64,000 nt of DNA from Clostridium isatidis (GCF_002285495.1 NZ_CP016786.1:1130001-1194000), one strand, 5' to 3'. Shown: positions 17,654 to 26,596, counted from the first letter of the stretch. Numbers and translations are program-made. The notes: generated by a model from the letters alone, not told the origin.

Positions 17654-18118
17654 TTATATTTCCCCTTCTAAATTAGCTGATTTAATTTTATCTTTAGGAA
17701 TTTCTATTTCCTCTCCGGCTTCCTCTAAAATAATTGAAATATCTTTTACTTCTTTAAGTATTCCTTTAAAGATCTTTTTACCGTCAAGGCCCTTTGATAA
17801 CTTAACTTGAATTTCTTTTCCAATTTGTTTTCTATAATGCTCATCAATATATAGTCTTCTATTTAATCCCGGAGACGATACTTCTAAATAATAAGCTTCT
17901 GGTATTGGATCTTTTTCATCCAATATATCACTTATTCTTCTAGACATAGCTTCGCAATCTGATAAAGTTATGCCTCCGCCTTCCTTATCAATATATATTC
18001 TTAAATAATAGCTTCCATCTTCCTTTACATATTCAATGTAATAAATCTCTAAATTTAATTCTTCTGCTATAGGTCTTGCATATTGATTAATTTCTTTAAC
18101 TAATAAATCAACCTTCAT
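17654..18118 (-). CDS. rimP: Ribosome maturation factor RimP
   Basis: Needed for 30S subunit maturation. The 154-aa length is typical. Motifs visible are the N-terminal LNLEIYYIEYVKEDGSYYLRIYID region, LSDCEAMSRRISDILDEKDPIPEAYYLEVSSPGLNR (split over the domain junction) and a C-terminal SH3-like barrel. ATG follows AAAGGAGG. It is first in the rimP-nusA-rnpM-ylxQ-infB-rbfA-nrnA-truB-ribF unit, behind a leader with two hairpins. Confidence 0.95.
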   Translation of the reverse strand: MKVDLLVKEINQYARPIAEELNLEIYYIEYVKEDGSYYLRIYIDKEGGGITLSDCEAMSRRISDILDEKDPIPEAYYLEVSSPGLNRRLYIDEHYRKQIGKEIQVKLSKGLDGKKIFKGILKEVKDISIILEEAGEEIEIPKDKIKSANLEGEI

Positions 18119-18186
18119 ATTTAAACCTCCTTTTATTATGATTTTGTAGATTATAAGTTATAATAGAAGTTTTCCCAATATTCTAT

Positions 18187-18210
18187 AAAAAAAGCAACTA
18201 TTTTAGTTGC
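18187..18210 (-). terminator. Leader terminator upstream of rimP-nusA, candidate attenuator
   Basis: Minus strand: GCAACTA - AAA - TAGTTGC followed by seven T, about 70 nt before the rimP ATG and downstream of a promoter at 18284-18312. It lies inside the leader of the rimP-nusA operon, not at the end of ispG. In B. subtilis the nusA operon leader contains a NusA-stimulated terminator used for autoregulation, so the same role is likely here. Confidence 0.75.
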
Positions 18211-18223
18211 AATTAAATAGAAA

Positions 18224-18246
18224 GAGCGGGTATTTATATCCCACTC
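18224..18246 (-). promoter_or_regulatory. Conserved-looking leader hairpin before the rimP attenuator
   Basis: Minus-strand GAGTGGG (18246-18240) pairs with CCCGCTC (18230-18224) with one G-U, enclosing a 9-nt A/T loop. It precedes the terminator hairpin in the same leader and is GC-rich against an AT-rich background. Confidence 0.6.
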
Positions 18247-18283
18247 CCAAATTCTAGCTATTAGTAAATTACTTCTTATGTTT

Positions 18284-18312
18284 ATCCTAACATAATTTAA
18301 ATATTAATACAA
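18284..18312 (-). promoter_or_regulatory. Probable promoter of the rimP-nusA-infB operon
   Basis: Minus strand: -35 TTGTAT (18312-18307), 17-bp spacer, -10 TAGGAT (18289-18284). Both boxes are imperfect, but the position fits a transcript that starts just before the hairpin pair and includes the attenuator. Confidence 0.5.
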
Positions 18313-18373
18313 GGAAAATTTAAAATAAAGATAGAGAAGGGATTATATTGAAAATTATTATATAATAAATACA

Positions 18374-19423
18374 TTATAAATTTTCAATTTCCTTCATTAA
18401 TTCTTCAATTAGATCTTCCTCCTTAACCTTCTTAATAATTTTGCCTTTTTTAAAGATTAAACCTTCACCATTTCCACCAGCTATTCCAATATCAGCTTCC
18501 CTTGCTTCTCCTGGGCCATTAACTGCACATCCCATTACAGCAACCTTAATATTCTTATTTATATTTTCAATTCTCTTTTCAACTTCCTTAGCTATTTCAA
18601 TTAAATTGATTTGTGTTCTTCCACATGTTGGACATGATACAAATTCTAAACCGGTTTCCTTTAGCTTTAAAGCTTTTAATATTTCTTTAGCAACCTTTAC
18701 TTCTTCTATAGGATCACTTGTTAAAGAAACTCTAATTGTATCTCCTATACCTTCTGCAAGCAAGGTACCAAGACCTATGCTTGACTTAATAGTTCCTCTG
18801 AAAGGAGTTCCAGATTCTGTTACTCCTAGATGCAATGGATAATCACATTTATCAGCTATTAATCTATAGGCTTCTATCATCATAACAACATCTGAAGACT
18901 TAATTGAAATTACTATATCACGAAAGTCTAATTCTTCTAAAATTTTAACATGTTTTAATGCAGATTCAACTAATCCTTTAGCTGTTGGTTTTCCATCTCT
19001 TGCTAATATACTTTTTTCTAAAGAGCCTGCATTTACACCAATTCTTATTGGAATATTTTTTGCCTTAGCTGCTTCAACTACAGCTTTTGTTTTTTCAACG
19101 CTTCCTATATTACCTGGATTTATTCTAAGTGCAGAAACTCCATTTTCTATTGCTTTAAGAGCTAATTTATAATCAAAATGAATATCTGCTACTACTGGAA
19201 TTGGTGACTGTTTGCAAATCCATTCTAAAGCTTCTGCTGCTTTCATATCTGGAACAGCACATCTAATAATATCACAGCCTGCGATATTTAATTCTCTTAT
19301 TTGTGCAAGAGTTGCTTCTACATCTCTTGTATCTGTATTCGTCATAGATTGTATTGTTATTTTTGCATCTCCACCAACATAAACATTTCCTACTTTTACT
19401 TTTCTTGTTTTTCTTCTTTCCAT
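18374..19423 (-). CDS. ispG: (E)-4-hydroxy-3-methylbut-2-enyl-diphosphate synthase
   Basis: Fe-S enzyme of the MEP isoprenoid pathway, converting MEcPP to HMBPP. The 349-aa protein is the short two-domain bacterial form: TIM barrel (about 1-250) and a C-terminal [4Fe-4S] domain with FVSCPTCGRTQIN (about 259-271) and GCAVNGPGEAREADIGIAG (about 298). ATG follows GGAGAG. It is the last gene of dxr-rasP-ispG, so two MEP-pathway enzymes flank the membrane protease. Confidence 0.97.
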   Translation of the reverse strand: MERRKTRKVKVGNVYVGGDAKITIQSMTNTDTRDVEATLAQIRELNIAGCDIIRCAVPDMKAAEALEWICKQSPIPVVADIHFDYKLALKAIENGVSALRINPGNIGSVEKTKAVVEAAKAKNIPIRIGVNAGSLEKSILARDGKPTAKGLVESALKHVKILEELDFRDIVISIKSSDVVMMIEAYRLIADKCDYPLHLGVTESGTPFRGTIKSSIGLGTLLAEGIGDTIRVSLTSDPIEEVKVAKEILKALKLKETGLEFVSCPTCGRTQINLIEIAKEVEKRIENINKNIKVAVMGCAVNGPGEAREADIGIAGGNGEGLIFKKGKIIKKVKEEDLIEELMKEIENL

Positions 19424-19435
19424 ATCTTATCTCTC

Positions 19436-20455
19436 CTATAAACTTATAGGGAATAGTATATCCTTTATAGTTACTAAGATCATAACTCCAAATAAAAACA
19501 TAATTCCAAAATAATTTATTGCTGCAACTACCTTTTCTGGGACCTTTCTTCTTGTAATCAGTTCAATTAGTAATATAACTGTCCATCCACCATCTAAAGC
19601 TGGAAATGGCATCATATTCATAACTGCTAAGTTTATACTTATATAAGCTAAAAAATATACTAAATTCCAAATTCCACTTTCAGCTGCAGCACTTGACATT
19701 CTAATTATAGATACTGGTCCTCCAACATCTGTTTTAAGATTTAATTTTCCAGTAACCATCATTTTTATGCCTGTAAAGGTCTGATTCACTGCAGAAATAG
19801 TTTTATTGAAACTATGTTTAAAACTGTCAAAGATGTTTGGGCTATTAATATATTTAAATCCAAAACCTATCATATATCTTTCACTATTACCATCTTTAAC
19901 TAATTCTGGAGTTATGGTATATTCATACTTTTCCCCATTTCTTTCTATTAAAAAATCTACCGAATTGTCCTTTGCCATTCCTATAGCAAATTGTATATCC
20001 TCCGAAGTATAAATTTTATTTCCATCTACTTTTAGAAATTTATCCCCTTCTTGAAGACCAGCTTCCATAGCAGGAGAATTTTCTACAACACTATCTACTA
20101 CTGGCAAAGCATAGCCAAATTTATTTAAAATTATTGTATACATTAGTATAGCAAATAAGAAGTTCATAGCAGCCCCTGCCACTATTACGCTTATTCTTCT
20201 TAAAGGAGACTTTGATGAGAAGCTTCTTTCATCCTGTACTTCTTCCTCCTCACCTAGCATTTTAACATATCCACCTATAGGAAACAAACCTAAAGAGTAC
20301 TTTGTTTCTTTGCCCTGAGTAGAAAGTATTTTAGGGCCCATCCCTATAGAAAATTCCTCAACTTTAATTCCATTAACCTTTGCCATAATAAAATGTCCAA
20401 GTTCATGAACAATAATAAGTAAACCAAATCCTATTAACGCATAAATTATATACAA
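19436..20455 (-). CDS. rasP: Site-2 intramembrane zinc protease (RasP/RseP, M50)
   Basis: Membrane metalloprotease that performs regulated intramembrane proteolysis of anti-sigma factors and signal-peptide remnants. The 339 aa contain HELGH in the first membrane helix (about residues 17-21), a single PDZ domain (about 115-200; SPAMEAGLQEGDKFLKV) and the second zinc motif in MPFPALDGG (about 283-291). The start is TTG at 20453-20455, seven nt after AGGAGG. It is embedded between dxr and ispG, the usual Firmicute arrangement. Confidence 0.94.
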   Translation of the reverse strand: MYIIYALIGFGLLIIVHELGHFIMAKVNGIKVEEFSIGMGPKILSTQGKETKYSLGLFPIGGYVKMLGEEEEVQDERSFSSKSPLRRISVIVAGAAMNFLFAILMYTIILNKFGYALPVVDSVVENSPAMEAGLQEGDKFLKVDGNKIYTSEDIQFAIGMAKDNSVDFLIERNGEKYEYTITPELVKDGNSERYMIGFGFKYINSPNIFDSFKHSFNKTISAVNQTFTGIKMMVTGKLNLKTDVGGPVSIIRMSSAAAESGIWNLVYFLAYISINLAVMNMMPFPALDGGWTVILLIELITRRKVPEKVVAAINYFGIMFLFGVMILVTIKDILFPISL

Positions 20456-20466
20456 TATACTTCCTC

Positions 20467-21627
20467 CTACTTACAATTATCTCTTACATATTTTCTTACT
20501 TTATAATCAATTTCTAATATATTTTCTAAGGTAAGTTCTTTTGATTTTTCTTCTTTAAAGTATTCTAATGCTTTTTCGATTATTGTTGGAATTTCAATAA
20601 AGTTTATTTTTTCTTCTAATAGTAAAGCAACAGCTTCTTCATTAGCAGAATTTAAAATACATGGAGCAAGGCCACCTTCTTTTCCTGCTTGATATGCAAG
20701 TTTAAGGCATTTGAAAGTTTCCATATCTGGCTTTTCAAAAGTAAGCTCACTAATTTCATAAAAATTTAGTTTACTAGCAATAGGATGCTTTCTTACCTTT
20801 TTATTTAATGCATATTGAATTGGCAGTCTCATATCTGTTGATCCAAGCTGTGCAATAACGCTTGCATCCTTATATTCAACCATTGAATGTATAATACTCT
20901 GAGGATGAATAATCACTTCAATTTTATCATAAGAACAATTAAATAAATAATGAGCTTCTATTACTTCTAATCCTTTATTCATTAAAGTTGCTGAATCAAT
21001 CGAAATCTTCTTGCCCATATTCCATTTAGGATGGTTTAAAGCCTCTTCTACTGTAACATTTTTTAAATATTCTAAATTCTTTCCTCTAAAAGGTCCCCCT
21101 GAAGCAGTTAATATTATTTTACTGATATCATCTGTTTTATATCCACTTAAAGCTTGAAAAATTGCACTATGTTCTGAATCTACTGGATATATTTTAATAT
21201 TATTTTCTCTAGCCTTTTTCATAATAAGTTCCCCAGCAACAACTAGAGTTTCCTTATTAGCTAATGCAATATCCTTTTTTGCTTCAATGGCCTTAATTGT
21301 TGGTCTAAGACCAATCATTCCAACAACAGAGGTTACAACCATATCTATTTCTTCAAGTGTAGCAATTTTTTCTAAACCTTCAATTGCTGAATAGACTTCT
21401 ATATTAAAGTTATTTTCTATACAATATGATTTTATGTCATCTGCAGCATTTCTATCCATCATTGCAACATATTTAGGCATAAATTCTTTAATTATTTCCT
21501 TCATTTTATTTACAGATGTATTTGCACTTACCCCAACTAAGTTAATTTCTTTGTTAGATTTTCTTATTACATCTAAGGTTTGAATTCCTATTGAGCCTGT
21601 TACTCCTAAAATTGAAATATTATTCAT
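20467..21627 (-). CDS. dxr: 1-deoxy-D-xylulose 5-phosphate reductoisomerase
   Basis: Second enzyme of the MEP isoprenoid pathway (DXP to MEP, NADPH- and metal-dependent). The 386-aa protein has the NADPH-binding N-terminus GVTGSIGIQTLDVI (about 7-20), the metal/catalytic motif VDSEHSAIFQAL (about 148-159) and the flexible loop region NHPKWNMGKKISIDSATLMNKG (split at the loop). ATG follows AGGAGGC. It is separated from cdsA by a strong terminator and has a likely promoter of its own at 21718-21746. Confidence 0.96.
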   Translation of the reverse strand: MNNISILGVTGSIGIQTLDVIRKSNKEINLVGVSANTSVNKMKEIIKEFMPKYVAMMDRNAADDIKSYCIENNFNIEVYSAIEGLEKIATLEEIDMVVTSVVGMIGLRPTIKAIEAKKDIALANKETLVVAGELIMKKARENNIKIYPVDSEHSAIFQALSGYKTDDISKIILTASGGPFRGKNLEYLKNVTVEEALNHPKWNMGKKISIDSATLMNKGLEVIEAHYLFNCSYDKIEVIIHPQSIIHSMVEYKDASVIAQLGSTDMRLPIQYALNKKVRKHPIASKLNFYEISELTFEKPDMETFKCLKLAYQAGKEGGLAPCILNSANEEAVALLLEEKINFIEIPTIIEKALEYFKEEKSKELTLENILEIDYKVRKYVRDNCK

Positions 21628-21717
21628 TTTTGCCTCCTAATTTACGTAGATATATAAAAACTATCTCTTCATAAGATTTATTAGCTTACCATTAATTTTA
21701 TTAAGGTTTTCCTTATT

Positions 21718-21746
21718 ATTTTATATTATTATTTCAATAAAAACAA
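21718..21746 (-). promoter_or_regulatory. Possible promoter of dxr-rasP-ispG
   Basis: Minus strand: -35 TTGTTT (21746-21741), 17-bp spacer, -10 TAAAAT (21723-21718), about 90 nt before the dxr ATG and downstream of the cdsA terminator. The gap is very AT-rich, so chance matches are possible. Confidence 0.45.
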
Positions 21747-21823
21747 TTATTCTCAATAGAAAAATATAATAACAAATTATTAACAAATAAAAATTATTAG
21801 TTAAAACCAATATTTATAACTAT

Positions 21824-21885
21824 AAATAAAAAAATAACAGCTGAAACAGAATTTTTATTCAAATACTATTTCATCTGCTATTTTT
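21824..21885 (-). terminator. Intrinsic terminator after cdsA
   Basis: Long minus-strand stem of about 20 bp (arm 21885-21866 with 21849-21830) containing two G-U pairs and one mismatch, a 16-nt loop and a following T-rich tract. It lies 20 nt after the cdsA stop and splits the frr-uppS-cdsA and dxr-rasP-ispG units. Confidence 0.8.
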
Positions 21886-21904
21886 AATTTATTATAATAA
21901 AAAT

Positions 21905-22699
21905 TTAAATTTTTGCTATAAAGGTTAAATAATAAAACACTACAAGTGAATTAAATAAAATTGAATCAAATCTATCTAATATTCCACCATGGCCAGGTAT
22001 TAAATTTCCATAGTCTTTTATGCCAACATATCTTTTAATAGATGATGCTGCTAAATCTCCAAGCTGTCCCATTATTCCACATAAAGCTCCTATTAAGAAA
22101 AAGTGTATCAAATTAACATTGGCAATTCTATTAATCATTATAATACCGAAAATCCCACAACCAATAGTACTTCCTAAAAATCCTCCAATAGATCCAGCTA
22201 TTGTTTTATTCGGACTTATTTCTGGACATAGCTTTTTCCTGCCAAAATATTTCCCTGAATAATAGGCAAGGGTATCAGAAAGCCATGAACCTATAAATAT
22301 TAACCAAATTAAATAATTACCGTTAACTTTATTACTAATAATAGGAATAAAGCTAAATAAGATTCCAACATAAATAAAAGATAATATGGTAAGAGCTGAG
22401 TCAATAAAATTATATTTAAGATTTATTATAGGAATTATAAGTAATAAAATTGATACAAGCAATAGTACATATACAAATTTCTCTAAGTTACTATTCATTA
22501 AATAATATACAATTAATAAAATATATCCTGCTATATCGATAGGATTAAATTTTTTTTCTTTTAACGCACTATAAATTTCATATAATCCTAAAACAGAGAT
22601 AAGAAAAGTAATAGATTTTAACCAAACCCCTCCTAGTAAAAGAAATATGACAAAAGGGGTCATAACCAAAGCTCCAAAGTATCTGCTATTTTTTTTCAT
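21905..22699 (-). CDS. cdsA: Phosphatidate cytidylyltransferase
   Basis: Integral membrane enzyme that makes CDP-diacylglycerol, precursor of all phospholipids. The 264-aa protein is a chain of about seven to eight hydrophobic segments and ends with the family signature spanning SxxKRxxGIKDxGxLxPGHGGxLDRxDS (seen as SSIKRYVGIKDYG then NLIPGHGGILDRFDS, about 215-245). The start is ATG at 22697-22699, six nt after AGAGGT; an in-frame GTG at 22705 abuts the Shine-Dalgarno and is rejected. It follows uppS as in most bacteria. Confidence 0.94.
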   Translation of the reverse strand: MKKNSRYFGALVMTPFVIFLLLGGVWLKSITFLISVLGLYEIYSALKEKKFNPIDIAGYILLIVYYLMNSNLEKFVYVLLLVSILLLIIPIINLKYNFIDSALTILSFIYVGILFSFIPIISNKVNGNYLIWLIFIGSWLSDTLAYYSGKYFGRKKLCPEISPNKTIAGSIGGFLGSTIGCGIFGIIMINRIANVNLIHFFLIGALCGIMGQLGDLAASSIKRYVGIKDYGNLIPGHGGILDRFDSILFNSLVVFYYLTFIAKI

Positions 22700-22717
22700 T
22701 ATCACACCTCTAAACTA

Positions 22718-23467
22718 TTATATTCCACCATATCTTCTATTTCTATGTTGGAAATCGTAAATGGCCATATGTAAGTGTTCCTCATTAAAATCTGGCCAGC
22801 ATATATCTGAATACCAAAATTCTGAATAAGCACATTGCCATAATAAAAAGTTACTAATTCGTTGTTCTCCAGAAGGTCTTATAATAAGGTCTGGATCAGG
22901 TATATTGCAAGTATAAAGATAATTTGAGAATTTATCTTCATCAATTTCATCTAAATTTATTTTATTATTTTTATAATCTTCCGCTATAGTTTTTACCGCC
23001 CTTAAGATTTCATCTCTTCCACCGTAATTAAAGGCTAGATTTAAAACTATACCTTTGTTATTTTTAGTAATTTCAACAGCCTTTATTATCTCTTCTTCGG
23101 CAATCTTAGGAAGTTTAGTAATATCTCCAGATATCCTTATAACCACACCATTTTTATTTAATTCTGCTAACTCTTTTTTAAAGTACTCTACTAAAAGATT
23201 CATTAAAGCAGATACTTCATCTTTAGGTCTCTTCCAATTTTCTGTTGAAAAAGCATAAAGGGTTAGATATTTGATCCCAATTTTATCTGCTTCTTTAAGA
23301 ACTCTTCTAATGGCTTCTACTCCAGCTCTATGGCCCATTGTCCTAGGAAGATTTCGCTTTCTTGCCCATCTGCCATTTCCATCCATTATTATAGCAATAT
23401 GTTCAGGAATATTTTCTTTATCTAAAACTATTTCTTTTTTCTTTTTTTTTATAAAGGATCCTATCAT
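22718..23467 (-). CDS. uppS: Undecaprenyl diphosphate synthase (cis-prenyltransferase)
   Basis: Makes the C55 lipid carrier precursor for peptidoglycan and wall polymers from FPP and IPP. The 249-aa product has HIAIIMDGNGRWA with the catalytic Asp (about 27-39), GHRAGVEAIR, the LTLYAFSTENWKRP strand and the C-terminal IRPSGEQRISNFLLWQCAYSE region with the Mg-binding Asp/Glu set. The chosen ATG at 23465-23467 follows GGAGGG with about 10-nt spacing. An in-frame TTG at 23485 would overlap that Shine-Dalgarno and has none itself. Confidence 0.95.
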   Translation of the reverse strand: MIGSFIKKKKKEIVLDKENIPEHIAIIMDGNGRWARKRNLPRTMGHRAGVEAIRRVLKEADKIGIKYLTLYAFSTENWKRPKDEVSALMNLLVEYFKKELAELNKNGVVIRISGDITKLPKIAEEEIIKAVEITKNNKGIVLNLAFNYGGRDEILRAVKTIAEDYKNNKINLDEIDEDKFSNYLYTCNIPDPDLIIRPSGEQRISNFLLWQCAYSEFWYSDICWPDFNEEHLHMAIYDFQHRNRRYGGI

Positions 23468-23494
23468 ATTTCCTTCACCCTCCAATATAAATAA

Positions 23495-23520
23495 GGAAAA
23501 AACCCGCTAAAGAGCAGGTT
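23495..23520 (-). terminator. Intrinsic terminator at the end of frr
   Basis: Minus-strand AACCTGC - TCTTTA - GCGGGTT followed by a T run (TTTTTT over the arm end). The stem starts on the frr stop codon and ends about 30 nt before uppS, so uppS-cdsA expression by read-through would be reduced. Confidence 0.75.
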
Positions 23521-24077
23521 TATATTGACATTATCTCTTTTTCCTTAGATAAAACTATTGTATCGATTTCCTTTACAAATGAATCTGTTATTTTTTGAAC
23601 TTTTTCTTCAGCAACTTTTAATTCATCTTCAGAAATTTCCCCGTTCTTTTTAAGAGCCTTAATTTTATCATTTGCTTCTTTTCTAATGGCTCTTATTGCA
23701 ATTTTTGATTCTTCTCCAGTTTTCTTAACAACCTTTACTAAATTTTTTCTTGTTTCCTCAGTTAATTCAGGTACTACTAATCTTATAACACTACCATCAT
23801 TTGATGGGTTTATTCCTAAATCTGAAGTTAATATTGCCTTTTCAATTTCTTTAATTAAAGATTTTTCCCATGGAGCAATCACTAGTACTCTTGGCTCAGG
23901 TGCAGAAACATTCGCAACTTGATTTATTGGGCAAAGACTTCCATAATAATTAACTTGGATTCTATCAAGCATAGTAGGATTGGCTCTACCAGCTTTCATT
24001 GTTGCTAAATCCTTTTTTAAAACAGCAATTGTTTTATTCATTTTTTCTTCTACTCTTTGAGTTATATCTTTAATCAT
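23520..24077 (-). CDS. frr: Ribosome recycling factor
   Basis: Splits post-termination ribosomes together with EF-G. The 185-aa all-helical plus beta-domain protein is full length, with the signatures KAGRANPTMLDRIQVNYYGS (N-terminal hinge) and VVPELTEETRKNLVKVVKK near the middle. ATG follows GGGAGG. It stands 10 nt after pyrH in the rpsB-tsf-pyrH-frr order shared by most bacteria. Confidence 0.97.
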   Translation of the reverse strand: MIKDITQRVEEKMNKTIAVLKKDLATMKAGRANPTMLDRIQVNYYGSLCPINQVANVSAPEPRVLVIAPWEKSLIKEIEKAILTSDLGINPSNDGSVIRLVVPELTEETRKNLVKVVKKTGEESKIAIRAIRKEANDKIKALKKNGEISEDELKVAEEKVQKITDSFVKEIDTIVLSKEKEIMSI

Positions 24078-24087
24078 ATAAACCTCC

Positions 24088-24804
24088 CTATTTTATACTT
24101 GAAACTAATGTACCAATTTTTTCACCAGTAACTGCTTTTATAATGTTTCCTGGTGTATCTAATCCAAATACTAAGATTGGAATATTATTATCCATGCATA
24201 ATGAAGTAGCTGTGGAATCCATTACTTGTAAACCTTGCTCTAAAACTTCTATATAACTTAATGTATCATATTTTTTAGCATCTGAATATACATTTGGATC
24301 CTTATCATAAACTCCATCTACTTTTTTTGCTAATAAAATTACATCTGCTTCTATTTCAGCAGCTCTTAAAGCCGCAGTAGTATCAGTTGAAAAATACGGA
24401 TTTCCTGTACCAGCTGCAAATATTACAACTCTTCCTTTTTCAAAATGTCTAACAGCTCTTCTTCTAATAAAAGGCTCAGCTATTTCTCTCATTTCTATAG
24501 CAGTTTGAACTCTTGTCTTTACACCATTTTGTTCTAAAGAATCTTGAAGAGCTAAAGCATTAATGCAAGTTGCAAGCATTCCCATATAATCTGCTTGTGC
24601 TCTATCCATGCCTTCTCCACTTCTGCCTCTCCAGATATTTCCACCACCAACTACTACTCCAACTTCTAAATTCATTTTTACTAGTTCCTTAATTTCTAGG
24701 GCTATTCTTTTAATTACGTCGAAATCGAAACCAAAGCCGTTTTCTCCAGCTAAAGCTTCCCCAGAAATTTTAAGTATTACTCTTTTATATTCACTTTTTC
24801 CCAT
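24088..24804 (-). CDS. pyrH: Uridylate kinase
   Basis: Hexameric bacterial UMP kinase of the amino-acid-kinase fold, converting UMP to UDP. The 238-aa protein has KRVILKISGEALAG at the start, GGGNIWRG and GTGNPYFSTDTTAALRA in the nucleotide-binding region. The ATG at 24802-24804 lies eight nt after GGAGG; an in-frame GTG at 24819 is within the Shine-Dalgarno region and rejected. It follows tsf after a strong terminator. Confidence 0.96.
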   Translation of the reverse strand: MGKSEYKRVILKISGEALAGENGFGFDFDVIKRIALEIKELVKMNLEVGVVVGGGNIWRGRSGEGMDRAQADYMGMLATCINALALQDSLEQNGVKTRVQTAIEMREIAEPFIRRRAVRHFEKGRVVIFAAGTGNPYFSTDTTAALRAAEIEADVILLAKKVDGVYDKDPNVYSDAKKYDTLSYIEVLEQGLQVMDSTATSLCMDNNIPILVFGLDTPGNIIKAVTGEKIGTLVSSIK

Positions 24805-24841
24805 TCTTAGTACCTCCACAAATTTAATTTGGTATCTCCCT

Positions 24842-24872
24842 AAAAAAAGGAGAACACAACGTGTCCTCCTTT
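24842..24872 (-). terminator. Intrinsic terminator after tsf
   Basis: Minus-strand AAAGGAGGACAC - GTT - GTGTTCTCCTTT followed by a seven-T tract. The 12-bp stem starts 4 nt after the tsf stop and is one of the strongest terminators in the window. pyrH lies 38 nt beyond, so it may be expressed by read-through. Confidence 0.88.
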
Positions 24873-24875
24873 GTA

Positions 24876-25787
24876 TTACTTAGTCATCTTAGCTACTTCT
24901 TCAGCGAAGTTATCTTCAGCCTTTTCGATACCTTCTCCTCTTTCGAATCTTACAAATCTGTTAACAGTTATAGGAGAACCAACTTCCTTTGATTTTTCTT
25001 GAAGGTATTTGATTATGCTCTTATCTCCATCTTTAACCCAAGCTTGATTTAAAAGGCATACTTCTTTAAAGTATTTTTGAATTCTTCCGTTTACCATTTT
25101 ATCTACAATTTTTTCTGGTTTTCCTTCATTTAAAGCTTGAACTCTGTATATTTCTTTTTCTTTTTCTAAAGTAGTTTGATCTACATCATTTTCACTTAAG
25201 AATAATGGATTTGCAGCAGCAACTTGCATACAAACGTCTTTTGCTACTTCTCTTAATACTGCAGTATTGTCAGAATCAGAAGCTAATTCAACAACAACAC
25301 CAATTCTTCCGCCACCATGGATATAGCTTTCTACTAATCCTTTTTCAACAGAGAATTTTTCGAATCTTCTTAATGTCATATTTTCGCCTAATTTTGCAAT
25401 TAAAGCTGTTAAAGTTTCTTGAATAGTACTGTTATCATCATATTTTTCATTAACAAGTTCTTCTACTGTTTTTGCAGAAGTCTTTGAAGCTATTTCTGCT
25501 ATTCTATCAGCAACAGCAACGAATTCTTCGTTTGCTGCAACAAAGTCTGTTTCACAGTTTAATTCAATAATTCCGGCTGTTTTTCCATCTTCTGATACAT
25601 AAGTTTTTACAAGACCTTCTGCTGCAATTCTTCCAGCTTTTTTAGCAGCAGCAGCTAATCCCTTTTCTCTTAATATTTCAACAGCTTTTTCCATATCTCC
25701 ATTAGCTTCTGTTAAAGCCTTTTTGCAGTCCATCATTCCTGCACCAGTTTTTTCTCTTAACTCTTTAACTGATTGAGCAGTTATCAT
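24876..25787 (-). CDS. tsf: Elongation factor Ts
   Basis: Nucleotide-exchange factor for EF-Tu. The 303-aa protein has the N-terminal UBA-like signature (VKELREKTGAGMMDCKKAL, about 6-24), the TDFVAANEEF motif (about 79-88) in the core, and the dimerisation part ending with the family-typical NRFVRFERGEG. ATG follows AGGAGGA. It forms the translation unit rpsB-tsf. Confidence 0.97.
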   Translation of the reverse strand: MITAQSVKELREKTGAGMMDCKKALTEANGDMEKAVEILREKGLAAAAKKAGRIAAEGLVKTYVSEDGKTAGIIELNCETDFVAANEEFVAVADRIAEIASKTSAKTVEELVNEKYDDNSTIQETLTALIAKLGENMTLRRFEKFSVEKGLVESYIHGGGRIGVVVELASDSDNTAVLREVAKDVCMQVAAANPLFLSENDVDQTTLEKEKEIYRVQALNEGKPEKIVDKMVNGRIQKYFKEVCLLNQAWVKDGDKSIIKYLQEKSKEVGSPITVNRFVRFERGEGIEKAEDNFAEEVAKMTK

Positions 25788-25832
25788 AATGTATATTCCT
25801 CCTAACTTATTGTAAACCTTATTATTTAGGTT

Positions 25833-25864
25833 AAAAGGTAAATGAGAATTCTCACCTACCTTTC
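25833..25864 (-). terminator. Hairpin between rpsB and tsf, probable weak terminator/attenuator
   Basis: Nearly palindromic minus-strand stem AAAGGTAGGTGAGA - ATTC loop - TCATTTACCTTT with G-U pairs, followed by only four T (TTTTAACC). A second small hairpin AACCT/AGGTT follows. It probably reduces rather than stops transcription into tsf, giving different S2 and EF-Ts levels. Confidence 0.55.
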
Positions 25865-25869
25865 TATAA

Positions 25870-26571
25870 TTATTCTGCTAATTGTTCTCCTTGTCTTCCT
25901 TCTATGATTCCATCAGCTATTTTAGCAGTTATTAATTTAACAGCTCTTATAGCATCATCATTTCCTGGAATTACATAATCTACTTCTTCAGGATCACAGT
26001 TAGTATCTACTATACCAACAACTGGAATACCTAAAATTTTAGCTTCTGAAATTGCTATCTTTTCTTTTCTTGGGTCAACAACGAACATAGCACCTATATT
26101 ATTAGCATCTAAGTTCTTTATTCCACCTAAGTTCTTTTCTAATTTTTCCATTTCATTCTTTAATTGAGCAACTTCTTTCTTAGGAAGAACTTCAAATGTT
26201 CCGTCTTCTTCCATTTTCTTTAAAGCTTCAAGTCTATTGATTCTAGTCTTTATAGTAGAGAAGTTTGTTAACATTCCACCTAACCATCTATTATTAACAA
26301 AGTGCATGTTAGATCTTATAGCTTCTTCTTCAATAGCTTCTTGAGCTTGTTTTTTAGTACCTACAAATAATATGTCTTTTCCTTCAGCTGCAACTTCTTT
26401 AATAAAGCTATATGCTTCATCTATTTTCTTTACTGTTTTTTGTAGGTCGATTATATATATTCCATTTCTTTCTGTGAATATATAAGGAGCCATTTTAGGG
26501 TTCCATCTTCTTGTTTGGTGTCCGAAATGTACACCTGCTTCTAATAATTGTTTCATTGATATTACTGACAT
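25870..26571 (-). CDS. rpsB: 30S ribosomal protein S2
   Basis: Small-subunit protein at the head-body junction. The 233-aa sequence has the S2 signature MKQLLEAGVHFGHQTRRWNPKM (broken at the HFGH turn) and PVVGIVDTNCDPEEVDYVIPGNDDAIRA (two adjacent segments). ATG follows AGGAGGTAAGAAA. It has a near-consensus promoter at 26677-26705 and a long structured leader (26597-26654), both fitting autoregulated ribosomal-protein synthesis. Confidence 0.98.
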   Translation of the reverse strand: MSVISMKQLLEAGVHFGHQTRRWNPKMAPYIFTERNGIYIIDLQKTVKKIDEAYSFIKEVAAEGKDILFVGTKKQAQEAIEEEAIRSNMHFVNNRWLGGMLTNFSTIKTRINRLEALKKMEEDGTFEVLPKKEVAQLKNEMEKLEKNLGGIKNLDANNIGAMFVVDPRKEKIAISEAKILGIPVVGIVDTNCDPEEVDYVIPGNDDAIRAVKLITAKIADGIIEGRQGEQLAE

Positions 26572-26596
26572 TTTCTTACCTCCTGGTTATTTCCTC

